Shown here one piece after another: positions 18,052-25,990 of a stretch of 64,000 nucleotides of DNA. Every line of letters begins with the position of its first letter. The first letter of the stretch is position 1. Origin of the DNA: Clavibacter californiensis. GTDB lineage: Bacteria; Actinomycetota; Actinomycetes; Actinomycetales; Microbacteriaceae. Location: NCBI RefSeq assembly GCF_021952865.1, contig NZ_CP040792.1, forward strand, positions 2,666,001 to 2,730,000, given 5' to 3'. A program made the position numbers and the translations under genes. Under the pieces are notes generated by a model that had not been told where the DNA came from, ran no database searches, and saw nothing but the letters and a program-made list of their open reading frames with translations.

Positions 18052-18933
18052 ATGAGGGAGTTGAGGCTCGTCGCGGCCATCGCGAGGATCGAGGACGCGG
18101 AGGCGCTGGATCCGATCGTCGACCGGGTGAAGGGCGTCGTCACGGCGCTGCTGAAGCCGCGGGCGCTGGCCGACCTGCTGCACGGCGTGCCGTTCGGGCA
18201 CCCGCTGCACCCGGTGGCCGTGCTGGTCCCCACCGGCGCCTGGCTCTCCTCGACCGTCCTCGATCTCCTGCCCGGCAACGAGAAGGCCAGCCGCGCGCTC
18301 GTCGGCGTCGGCGTGCTGAGCGCGGCGCCCTCCATCGCCTCCGGCTACGCCGACTGGTCGCAGCTGCACGAGCAGCAGATGCGCGTCGGCATCGTGCACT
18401 CCGCCGCGAACGCGCTCGCGACGGGCATCTACGGGCTGTCGTGGATCCAGCGGGCCCGCGGCAAGCACACGAGCGGCAAGGTCCTCGGGCTCGCGGGCCT
18501 CGGACTCGTCTCGGCCGGCGGCTTCCTCGGCGGGCACCTCGCCTACCGCCAGGCGGCGGGCGCGAACCACGCCGAGGACGTGCCGCACCGCTTCCCCGCG
18601 GGCTGGCAGGAGCTCGGCCACCTCGACGAGCTGCCCGACGGCCGCCTCGCGACGCGCGACGTCGCGGGCCTGCCGCTCCTGGTGCGCCGGAACGGCATGA
18701 CCGTGGATGCGCTGAGCGACGTGTGCAGCCACCTCTCCGCGCCGCTCCACGAGGGCGAGCTCGGCACGGACCCGAAGACCGGCGAGGCGTGCGTCACGTG
18801 CCCGTGGCACGACAGCGTGTTCAGCCTGAAGACCGGAGCGGTGATCCACGGCCCCGCGACCGCGCCGCAGCCCCGCTTCGAGACGCGCGTCACGGGCGGT
18901 CTCGTGGAGGTGCGGCTGCCGAACGCGGGCTGA
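18052..18933 (+). CDS. membrane-anchored Rieske [2Fe-2S] protein
   Basis: 293 residues in two parts. Residues about 30-160 form a four-helix membrane domain of the DUF2231 type (HPLHPVAVLVPTGAWLSSTVLDLLPG). Residues about 185-290 form a Rieske domain with both cluster ligand boxes, CSHLSAPL and CPWHDSVF, separated by the usual spacing. It probably carries electrons at the membrane; partner unknown. ATG at 18052 chosen because AGGAG lies eight bases before it. Convergent with the exporter that begins the AT-richer island. Confidence 0.88.
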   Translation: MRELRLVAAIARIEDAEALDPIVDRVKGVVTALLKPRALADLLHGVPFGHPLHPVAVLVPTGAWLSSTVLDLLPGNEKASRALVGVGVLSAAPSIASGYADWSQLHEQQMRVGIVHSAANALATGIYGLSWIQRARGKHTSGKVLGLAGLGLVSAGGFLGGHLAYRQAAGANHAEDVPHRFPAGWQELGHLDELPDGRLATRDVAGLPLLVRRNGMTVDALSDVCSHLSAPLHEGELGTDPKTGEACVTCPWHDSVFSLKTGAVIHGPATAPQPRFETRVTGGLVEVRLPNAG

Positions 18934-18939
18934 CCCCGA

Positions 18940-20148
18940 TCAGGCTGGACTATCGGGCAAGGGGGTGGGGCGCCGTCCGCCGACGAGCAGACCCGTTGCC
19001 GCCATGAGGAGGACGACGCACATGACCGCGAGCAGACCGCGGTAAGGGACCACGGTTATCAGCACAGCACCGGCCGCTATCGCCAGTGTTTGCGGGACGG
19101 TCACGGAGGCGTCGAAGGCGGACGCGATCCGGCCTCGGAGCTCGTCGGGCGACCGCCTCTGAACGAGCGTGGTCGCTCCCACGATTAGCCAGGGCAATCC
19201 GAGCCCAAGTAGCGCCGAGCCGACCGATACGGCGCTATCGGCGGGGACAGCCCAGAGCGCGCTGGCAACAGCCATCGCGAGCGCACCTGATGCGGTCGAC
19301 CGCGCCTCGCCGAGCTGACGGAGGAGACGCGGAGCGGTGAGTCCGCCGACCACCGCACCCACCCCCTGGATGGTCACTAGCACCGCCAAATGCTCAGGCG
19401 GCAGCCCAAGCCCCTCGCCAACCACGACGAACATCACGCTCTCGGAGAGACCTAGCACGAGCCAGACCGCCGCCGAGGCGACGACGACCGCGAGGAGAGG
19501 CCTATCCGCGCGTATGTGCGCGAACCCACCCAGAAGGTCGGATGCCCGCGCCCGCTGCCGCTCGTGCCTTGCAGGCACGCGCTCATCTACCTTGATAATT
19601 AGGAGGCTGCCTGCCCCTAGCAGGAATGTCGCCGCGTCGATGACCGCCACCGTCCCTCCCCCGAAGCGGGCGAGCAAGGTCACGCCGATCAGGGGGCCAG
19701 CAAGTCGCAAACCCTGCCGCACCGTCTGCAGCAGTCCGTTCGCGTCCGCTAGGAGCTCGCTGCCGACGACTGCAGGCAACAAGGCGGTCTGCGCCGAGCT
19801 GATGACAACGGCCCCGAGGCCATATAACACCATGACCACGTATACGATCCCCACGTCCTCCGCGGTGGAGACAAACGTGAGCAGCAGCACGGCGGCCGCC
19901 ATAGCGACGTTCGTCGCCACTAGTAAGGTGCGTCGACGAACCCGGTCGACGAGCAGACCCACTGCTGGCGCCAGCAGAGAGGGAGCGGTGACGCAGAAGA
20001 ACACGGCGGCTGCGGCGGCGTCCGAACCCGTCAGCTGACGAACCCAGACCGCGGCAGCAAGGAACATCACGGTGTCGCCGAAGACCGAGACGACCTGCCC
20101 ACCCAGGTAGAGGCATGTGCGTCGGTTCGTGAGCAAGGGTGTGATCAC
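18940..20148 (-). CDS. MFS exporter, EntS-like, next to RiPP-like genes
   Basis: 402-residue major facilitator of the MFS_3 group (EntS / macrolide exporter type). About twelve hydrophobic helices; the N-terminus LYLGGQVVSVFGDTVMFLAAAVWV and the loop VDRVRRRTLL match the group's TM1 and the loop 2-3 signature. The start is a GTG. Base composition drops in this gene compared with the Rieske gene beside it, though it is still richer in GC than the peptide genes. Transcribed divergently from the precursor-like peptide 425 bases away. Proposed role: export of the peptide product or self-protection (inference from position). Confidence 0.85.
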   Translation of the reverse strand: MITPLLTNRRTCLYLGGQVVSVFGDTVMFLAAAVWVRQLTGSDAAAAAVFFCVTAPSLLAPAVGLLVDRVRRRTLLVATNVAMAAAVLLLTFVSTAEDVGIVYVVMVLYGLGAVVISSAQTALLPAVVGSELLADANGLLQTVRQGLRLAGPLIGVTLLARFGGGTVAVIDAATFLLGAGSLLIIKVDERVPARHERQRARASDLLGGFAHIRADRPLLAVVVASAAVWLVLGLSESVMFVVVGEGLGLPPEHLAVLVTIQGVGAVVGGLTAPRLLRQLGEARSTASGALAMAVASALWAVPADSAVSVGSALLGLGLPWLIVGATTLVQRRSPDELRGRIASAFDASVTVPQTLAIAAGAVLITVVPYRGLLAVMCVVLLMAATGLLVGGRRPTPLPDSPA

Positions 20149-20488
20149 CTTCGGCCGCCCGATGCGAGGCAGGGCGCCAAAGCCTGAAGCGCCTCACCCG
20201 AGGCCGCTTTCGAGACAGGAACGGCAGCGCTTTGCACGTGGTAGTCCCGTCTCTCTACCTCGGCTACTCGTACATGCATGTTCGATGCCCTTCATTCTGG
20301 CTGCGCACTCTTCAGATGACAGCCGCCCAGTTCCAGACGGCCTCTAGCCAGACGGGCCGCAGTTACTGGCCTCGAAAGCTGCCGCCGGCGGCTTATGCCG
20401 GCGTGGCGCCGGCTGAGCGCTCAACGACATGGAACGTACACGACAGCACCTATTCCTCGCCAGCTGAAAACTGACATCGTTCGACCTA
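20149..20488. other. intergenic region between divergent exporter and peptide genes
   Basis: No convincing gene. It holds overlapping GC-rich inverted repeats near 20383-20425 (GCCGCCGGCGGC, then GCCGGC copies flanking GTG) that could be operator or attenuator structures. Composition is mixed. Promoters for the exporter (leftward) and the peptide operon (rightward) must lie here or just beyond. Confidence 0.5.
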
Positions 20489-20520
20489 TTGACACGCCGG
20501 AGAACTTGAGGACACTTAAT
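20489..20520 (+). promoter_or_regulatory. promoter of the precursor peptide operon
   Basis: A perfect -35 hexamer TTGACA at 20489-20494. Candidate -10 elements are weak: GACACT at 20511-20516 (16-base spacing) or CTTAAT at 20515-20520. A leader of about 50 bases would then precede the ribosome site. Confidence 0.5.
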
Positions 20521-20573
20521 CGCGAACGACCGCCCGGCCGTTCAGTCGCAATTACTCGAACGGAGAAATAGCA

Positions 20574-20720
20574 ATGCAGACCTACGCCATTTCTGAACTC
20601 GCTAGCGCCATGGACACCACCTCGGCGGCCCCCGCCATGTCTCCGGACACGGCCATCGCATTCGAGGCTTACCGCAGTGAGTACCTCGCGGAGCAGCGCG
20701 TTCTGAAGAAGGACAACTAA
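20574..20720 (+). CDS. RiPP precursor-like peptide (48 residues)
   Basis: ATG at 20574 with GGAGA eight bases upstream, stop TAA at 20718-20720. The peptide has no Cys and no signal peptide. Residues 1-12 (MQTYAISELASA) look like a helical leader; then a Thr/Ser/Ala/Pro stretch (DTTSAAPAMSPDT) and a charged C-terminus with Ser, three Glu, two Lys, Asp and Asn (AYRSEYLAEQRVLKKDN). Hydroxyl or amino and carboxyl side chains close together are what ATP-grasp cross-linking ligases use, so the C-terminal 17 residues, or the TTS region, may be the core. Position directly before the ligase, operon promoter and good ribosome site support a precursor role. The leader lacks the PFAxR motif of TgmA-type graspetides. 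Confidence 0.75.
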   Translation: MQTYAISELASAMDTTSAAPAMSPDTAIAFEAYRSEYLAEQRVLKKDN

Positions 20721-20732
20721 GCACTGTGAGTA

Positions 20733-20768
20733 CGCCCTGGCGGACGGCGCAAGCCGTCCGCCGGGGCG
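20733..20768 (+). terminator. strong hairpin with GCAA tetraloop after the precursor gene
   Basis: Sixteen-base-pair stem (one G-T wobble) closed by a GCAA tetraloop, starting 12 bases after the peptide stop. No T-run. It is well placed to act as a partial terminator or RNA stabiliser so that far more peptide than enzyme is made. It also argues against the GTG at 20726 as start of the ligase. Confidence 0.7.
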
Positions 20769-20791
20769 TCTCGGCGAAGAGAAGTGAGCAT

Positions 20792-21910
20792 ATGGCGTTC
20801 CAGAATTGGTATCTAGAATCACAAGGCCTCGAAATCCCGCTAGGGAAAGCAAATGGCGACTTTTACTCAACGATGCTGTCCCTCTTTGGTGACAGCCTGA
20901 GCGCCCAGCCGCCCGAGCTAATGATATTGACACGACGAAACGATGCCGAGGCGGATCAGCTGTCAATCGCGCTCGGCCGCCGGGGGCACGCCGTCGCCCG
21001 ATGCAACGTTGAGGACCTGAACAACGCTACAACATTGACCATCGGGGTCGGCGAATATGGTGCATCTCCGAGCCTTCGGCTTGGACACGTCGATCGCCCG
21101 CACTACAATCCCCGGCTCGTGTACATACGCCATTTCGATCTCGATGCGCTGGCGCCGGCCATCACGAAAAGATCGCGGGGATGCGAAATTCTCAACAAGT
21201 ATCATCGGCAGCAATGGACGGCCATGACGAACGCTTTGCTTCATAGCGGAGTAGAAATCATTGGCCTCAATGCCGTGCGCGCCAACGACGACAGAATTCG
21301 TCAAATCACGACGGCGCAACACCTGGGATGGGCGACCCCGTCGACCCTCGTCAGTAATAGTACAAAAGACCTTCGAACATTCGCGCTAGCCAGCCCCTCG
21401 GGCATAATTGTGAAAGCATTGGGCTCGCACTTTGTCGAGGAACCGCCACAATTACTGAATGGATACTTTCCGCGCATACTCAGATCTCGCGATGCGATAC
21501 GAGCTATCTTCGACGAGCAAGATCAGGGATTCGAGCCATCACCTGTCTTATGCCAGTGGTTCATCCCGTCGCATTATGAGGTCAGGGTATATGTAGCTGG
21601 CACCGACACCAGGGCATTCCAGATAAAGAAGGCGAGCCACGACAACCTCTGGATCGATCCGGAAGGGACGGCTGCCGAGTTCATAGATATCGGCGATGAG
21701 ACATCGCGCGCACTCGTCCGGCTGTCCCAAGCCCTGGGTATGGACGTAGCGGCGATCGACCTCTTGTATACCGAGCAAGGCTTCGTATTTCTCGAAGCAA
21801 ACGCGAATGGGGACTGGTGTTGGGTCGAATCAACAACAGGCAGCGCAGACGTGACCGCCATGCACGCCAAGTATCTAGAAGGGAAGATCGGTGAGATATC
21901 ACCTCAGTAG
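20792..21910 (+). CDS. ATP-grasp peptide ligase, graspetide-synthetase type
   Basis: 372 residues from the ATG at 20792. It resembles the MvdD/TgmB ligases that join side-chain carboxylates to hydroxyls or amines in a precursor peptide using ATP. Seen: N-terminal pre-ATP-grasp domain with NPRLVYIRHFDLD; INKYHRQQW-type helix (LNKYHRQQWTAM); ATP-binding lysine in GIIVKALG; the VLCQWFIPSHYEVRVYVAG strand with its Glu/Arg; and the Mg-binding end FLEANANGDWCWVE, a variant of the E-x-NPNGQW motif of this family. The overlapping flavoenzyme gene follows. Codon use is more AT-rich than the flanks. Close relatives were not searched, so the exact linkage formed (ester, amide, or aminoacylation) is open. 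Confidence 0.82.
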   Translation: MAFQNWYLESQGLEIPLGKANGDFYSTMLSLFGDSLSAQPPELMILTRRNDAEADQLSIALGRRGHAVARCNVEDLNNATTLTIGVGEYGASPSLRLGHVDRPHYNPRLVYIRHFDLDALAPAITKRSRGCEILNKYHRQQWTAMTNALLHSGVEIIGLNAVRANDDRIRQITTAQHLGWATPSTLVSNSTKDLRTFALASPSGIIVKALGSHFVEEPPQLLNGYFPRILRSRDAIRAIFDEQDQGFEPSPVLCQWFIPSHYEVRVYVAGTDTRAFQIKKASHDNLWIDPEGTAAEFIDIGDETSRALVRLSQALGMDVAAIDLLYTEQGFVFLEANANGDWCWVESTTGSADVTAMHAKYLEGKIGEISPQ

Positions 21911-23000
21911 GGCGGGCGTGATCTTCGTTGACGGTGACCAAATCATCTGGGACGGCTACCTTTCGCATGAGCAATTTGCTTTGAGAACCGAGGCTCTCAA
22001 AATGCTCCTTCAGGCCCGCACATGGGTGACGTGGAGCGAGTTGGTGGCGGCGGAAAATCGGTCAGAGCAGCACGACAGGGAGACGCTGGCACAGAATCTC
22101 ATCGACGAGGGTCTACTCGTGGAGCAAGACTCTCCGCTGGCAATTGCTGAAGCGAATCTGCTCGGGTGGGATGAATGGGGAACCAGCTCGAAGCACTACC
22201 ACTTCTCCAGTCGAATACTCAAGAAGACCATCTTCACACCGCCGTCGGAGGACGTCAACCGCCTCAAGGCGAAGGCGATGATCATGCAACGACCTCCCCT
22301 GGTGAGTAGAGCAGCTAACGAAATCATGTTAGGCACCGGCGGTGACACCAGCCAAGGCAAGATATCCCTGGCGGAAGCGCTGCGCAAACGGCGAACAGAA
22401 CGTAACTTCGACTCTTCGCCCATCGAGCTTCATGCTCTCTCCGAGCTTTTGGACATGAGCGCACGATACACGTCTGTGTCCGAAACCGCCGACGGAGGCG
22501 TGGTCGCGCAGCGAAGCAGTCCCTCCGCAGGGTGCCTGCAGAGCACAGATATCTACGTCATATGCTCCGACGTGACCGGACTTCCAGCGGGGGCTTACGC
22601 CTATCTGCCTGATCGGCATGCCCTCTCTCCCGTGACCGCTACCCCACCGCCCTTAGCAAAGCTGTTACCCGAGCAGACCTACTACCAGCGCGCGTCTGCC
22701 TTCGTCGTATATGTAGGCAACGTTTCGCGCATGCAATGGAAGTATGACGGACCACGAGCTTACCGGGGTCTTTTACTTGATGTCGGCCATCTCAGTCAAA
22801 CCTTTTATTTGTCTTGCACGGCTCTCAATCTTGCTGTCGGCTTCTCGGGTGCCGTGTGCGATGAGGCGATCGAAGAGTACCTGAACTTGAATCCATACGA
22901 GCATCTTGTGTTCGGGATCACAGTCATCGGAAACGAGTCGCCAGGCGGAGCGATGGCGACTCGTCAATCGCTGATCGGATCACGGAAACCACCGGAATGA
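21891..23000 (+). CDS. SagB-type flavin-dependent dehydrogenase
   Basis: 369 residues, GTG start 20 bases inside the ligase gene. Residues about 1-90 look like a winged-helix, PqqD/RRE-like peptide-binding domain (YHLSRAGVIFVDGDQIIWDG, LIDEGLLVEQDS). Residues about 150-360 form a nitroreductase-fold SagB/ThcOx domain: LAEALRKRRTERNFD, the SPSAGCLQSTDIYVIC FMN-binding block, and YRGLLLDVGHLSQTFYLSCTALNL. Such enzymes oxidise azolines to azoles in thiazole/oxazole RiPPs, but no YcaO cyclodehydratase and no Cys-rich precursor is present here. It may oxidise a residue or backbone position in the peptide linked by the ATP-grasp enzyme. Stop is followed by 250 bases without a gene. Confidence 0.85.
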   Translation: MRYHLSRAGVIFVDGDQIIWDGYLSHEQFALRTEALKMLLQARTWVTWSELVAAENRSEQHDRETLAQNLIDEGLLVEQDSPLAIAEANLLGWDEWGTSSKHYHFSSRILKKTIFTPPSEDVNRLKAKAMIMQRPPLVSRAANEIMLGTGGDTSQGKISLAEALRKRRTERNFDSSPIELHALSELLDMSARYTSVSETADGGVVAQRSSPSAGCLQSTDIYVICSDVTGLPAGAYAYLPDRHALSPVTATPPPLAKLLPEQTYYQRASAFVVYVGNVSRMQWKYDGPRAYRGLLLDVGHLSQTFYLSCTALNLAVGFSGAVCDEAIEEYLNLNPYEHLVFGITVIGNESPGGAMATRQSLIGSRKPPE

Positions 23001-23252
23001 TGTTTTAAGATGGGCCGGGAATCACGCGAGACTTACGACTGCTGACCCTCGGATCACGACGTCGGGTACCGCTAATTAGCGAGGCTCGCCGCAGGCGAAA
23101 TCTGCGTACAGTCAATTTGCGATGTAAAGCGCACCCACCGCCTGGACGCGTTACGTCATGAGCCCGACTGACGGAACTCGCTAAGTCTCCGTGTTCTAAG
23201 AGCCGAGTCCCGAAGAACGCAAAACACAATCTGTCTTTCCGCAACACTCTAT

Positions 23253-24449
23253 TTATTCCCGACGCGTCAAGTGGCGCAGCGCCACCACCGCGAGCACCGC
23301 GCATCCCGCGAACACGATCGCACCCGCGACGGTCGGCAGCGCGATGCCCGAGGTCGCGAGCATGCCGCCCAGCGCGGATCCGGCGGCGAGGCCGAGCAGG
23401 CTGACCACCCGGCCCGCAGCGCCCACGCGCCCCAGGAGGTCCGCCGGGACGAGCCGCTGCCGGAGCGTGGTCGCGCAGATGCTCCAGACCACCGCGTGCA
23501 GGATGTAGAGCGCGAGCAGGATCCCCGCGACGATCGGCTCCCGCGCCACGGCGAGGCCCGCGAGGCTGGCCGCGCCGAGCGCCAGGGCCCCGGTGATGGT
23601 CCACCGGGAGCCGAGGCGGGCCCGCAGCGGCGCGGCGATCGCGGATCCGGCCAGGCCGCCGAGCGCGCTGGCCGCGAGGAGCACGCCGTAGCCGGCGGCG
23701 TCGAGTCCGAGCCGCTCGCCCGCGAAGAGCACGAGGACCGAGAACGGCAGCATGTAGCCGACGCTCGCGAGGCCGCCGATGAGGGCGAGGGATCCGACCA
23801 CGCGGTGCCGGGCGAGCCAGCGCACGCCCTCCGCGGCCTCGCGGAAGACGGAGGGGCGCGGGCTCGAAGCGGAAGACGCCGGATCCACCCGCCGCGGCAG
23901 CGCGAGCGCCACCGCACCCGCCGCCACCCACAGCCCGCCCGTGGCGTACACGGGAACCGCGGCGGCGAGCGCGAACAGGATCCCGCCGAGCGGCGGCCCC
24001 ACGAACTCGTCCGCCACGAGCTGCGTGCCGGTGATGCGCGCGTTCGCCCGGTCGAGCCGGTCACCCGGCACGATCGACGGCAGCACGGCGACCGCGGCCC
24101 CGTCGGCGGCGCTCTCGAGCACGCCCACCACGGCCATCACCGCGTAGAGCACCGCGAGCGACGCGACGCCCGACTGGATCGACACCGCGAGCCCCAGCAC
24201 CGCGACACCCCGCAACAGGTTCGCGACGACGATCAGCGTGCGCCGGTCGAGCCGGTCGACGTACACGCCCACGGGCAGCGCGACCAGCAGCCGCATGAGC
24301 GCGTACGTGGTCGCGAGCCCGGCGACGCCGCGCGGGTCGTCGGTGAGGCCCGCCGCGACGAGCGGCAAGGTGACGAAGACGAGCCCGTCCGCGAGGTTGG
24401 AGAGCGCGCTCGCGACCCACAGCGCCCGGAACGGGCTCGTGGATCTCAC
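23253..24449 (-). CDS. MFS exporter, EntS-like
   Basis: 398-residue major facilitator of the same broad group as the exporter at 18.9-20.1 kb. TM1 reads FRALWVASALSNLADGLVFVTLPLVAAGL; the loop signature is YVDRLDRRTLIV. The GTG at 24449 was preferred because GGGGAG lies before it and the longer frame is Pro/Arg-rich noise. Base composition is that of the core genome, so it marks the right edge of the AT-richer peptide island. Substrate unknown. Ends 49 bases upstream of nothing related; the flotillin gene lies on its 5' side. Confidence 0.88.
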   Translation of the reverse strand: MRSTSPFRALWVASALSNLADGLVFVTLPLVAAGLTDDPRGVAGLATTYALMRLLVALPVGVYVDRLDRRTLIVVANLLRGVAVLGLAVSIQSGVASLAVLYAVMAVVGVLESAADGAAVAVLPSIVPGDRLDRANARITGTQLVADEFVGPPLGGILFALAAAVPVYATGGLWVAAGAVALALPRRVDPASSASSPRPSVFREAAEGVRWLARHRVVGSLALIGGLASVGYMLPFSVLVLFAGERLGLDAAGYGVLLAASALGGLAGSAIAAPLRARLGSRWTITGALALGAASLAGLAVAREPIVAGILLALYILHAVVWSICATTLRQRLVPADLLGRVGAAGRVVSLLGLAAGSALGGMLATSGIALPTVAGAIVFAGCAVLAVVALRHLTRRE

Positions 24450-24498
24450 GCCGTGCTCCCCGGGGCGGCGTGCGCCCCGAGGAGCCGCGGCATCGTGA

Positions 24499-25959
24499 TC
24501 AGATCCCGGCGCCCTCGGACGCGGCCGTCGTGGGGCCGACATCCGTGGAGGTCGCACCGGACGCGGATCCGCCGGCGGATGCGCCCGCCGCCGTCGAACC
24601 CAGGAACGAGCTCAGCGCCGTGGCGACGTCGATGCCCGTGGTGTCCTTGAGCAGCTTCGGCAGCGTCGCCATGTTCTCGGCCACCGAGCGGTTGAGCGCG
24701 TTCGCGCCGTCCGCGGAGATGATCGTCATGTTGTCGACGTTCGCGAGCGGCGCCGCCATCTCGCGCGCGATCTCCGGCATCGACGCGATGATGCGCGCCT
24801 GCAGCGCCTCGCGCGACAGCTTGTTCTGCGCCTCGGCGAGCGCGGCGGCCGCCTCGGCCTCCGCCTGGCCGCGGGCCTGGATCGCGTCGGCGTTCGCCTT
24901 CCCGAGCGCGGTGATGGACGCGGCCTCATTCACGGCAGCGGTCTTCGCCGCCTCGGCGTTCTGCGTGCGCTGGTAGACCTCCACGTCGACCTTCGCCTTC
25001 TCCGCGTCGCGGGCGGCCTGCGCGTCCTGGACGGTCGCGTACTTGCGGGCCTCGGCGGGGAGCTCCACGTCGATGCGCAGGCGCTCCTTCGAGACCTCGG
25101 CCTGCGCGGCGACGGCCGTGCGCTCCTGGTCGGCGACCAGGCGGTCCTGCTCGGCCTTCGCGAGCTCGCCGGCCGCGAGCGCGGTGGCGTTGGCGCGGTC
25201 GGTGTCGGCCTTGATGGCCGCGCGGCGCAGGTCGAGCTCGAGCTGGCGCTCGGCGGTCTGCTGGTCGTTCTCGATGGCGGCGAGCGCGGAGATCCGCTTG
25301 TTCTCGGCCTCAGCGACCTCGGCGATCTGGCGGGCGCGCGCGGCGTTCGAGCGGGCCCGGTCGTCGAGGTACGTGCTGCCCGGCGTCGTGATCTCGCGGA
25401 CGTTGAGCGTCTCGATCTGGAGGCCCAGCTCCGCGAGGTCGTTCTTGGTCTGGTTCACGGCCTCCTGCGCCACGACGGAGAAGCTCTTGACGAGCTCGTC
25501 GACGGGCCGGTCGCCGATGAGGCCGCGGATCGCGCCCTCGAGCGACTGCCGCACGATCTCCGGCAGGGCGTCCTGCTGCAGGAGGTAGCGCTGCACCGCG
25601 CGGCGCACGCCGTCCTCGGTGCCCGTCACCTTGAAGTTGACGGTCGCCACCACGGCGGTGTTGATGAAGTTCGCGTCGCGCGCTTCGGCCGTGACGCTCG
25701 TCTGGTACTGCTCCAGGGAGAGCGTGAAGCCCTCCTGGAAGATCGGCCAGATGAAGGTCCGGCCGCCGATGATGACCTTCTGCGGGCTCGAGAAGCCGGC
25801 GCCGCCCTCGCTCTTCTCGGCGTTGCGGCCGACGATGACGAGCGCCTGGTTCGGCGGGACGCGACGGACGCGGGAGGCGATGAACGCCACCAGCGCCACG
25901 AGTATGACGATGACGACGATGACGGCGATGGCTGTGGTGCCGCCGGAGATCAGGTCCAC
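24499..25959 (-). CDS. flotillin-like SPFH domain protein
   Basis: 486-residue membrane-associated scaffold protein. An N-terminal hydrophobic segment (about 8-30), then an SPFH domain to about residue 200 (VPPNQALVIVGRNAEKSEGG, LSLEQYQTSVTAEARDANFI), then a long Ala/Glu/Lys-rich coiled coil (about 200-400) with the EA repeats of flotillins. The C-terminus is Gly/Ala/Ser-rich. Flotillins organise membrane microdomains and usually pair with NfeD-like proteins, as here: an NfeD-like gene ends 31 bases upstream. Confidence 0.9.
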   Translation of the reverse strand: MDLISGGTTAIAVIVVIVILVALVAFIASRVRRVPPNQALVIVGRNAEKSEGGAGFSSPQKVIIGGRTFIWPIFQEGFTLSLEQYQTSVTAEARDANFINTAVVATVNFKVTGTEDGVRRAVQRYLLQQDALPEIVRQSLEGAIRGLIGDRPVDELVKSFSVVAQEAVNQTKNDLAELGLQIETLNVREITTPGSTYLDDRARSNAARARQIAEVAEAENKRISALAAIENDQQTAERQLELDLRRAAIKADTDRANATALAAGELAKAEQDRLVADQERTAVAAQAEVSKERLRIDVELPAEARKYATVQDAQAARDAEKAKVDVEVYQRTQNAEAAKTAAVNEAASITALGKANADAIQARGQAEAEAAAALAEAQNKLSREALQARIIASMPEIAREMAAPLANVDNMTIISADGANALNRSVAENMATLPKLLKDTTGIDVATALSSFLGSTAAGASAGGSASGATSTDVGPTTAASEGAGI

Positions 25960-25990
25960 GGGATGGTTCCTCTCGTTGGGACGGGTGCTG

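Noticed and set aside
20726-20791. GTG at 20726 as start of the ATP-grasp ligase
   Set aside because: It would translate the strong hairpin at 20733-20768 and add an unconserved Arg-rich stretch; the ATG at 20792 is a better start.
20574-23000. Classification as thiazole/oxazole (TOMM) RiPP because of the SagB enzyme
   Set aside because: No YcaO protein, no Cys in the peptide and no Ser/Thr-rich core at the C-terminus.
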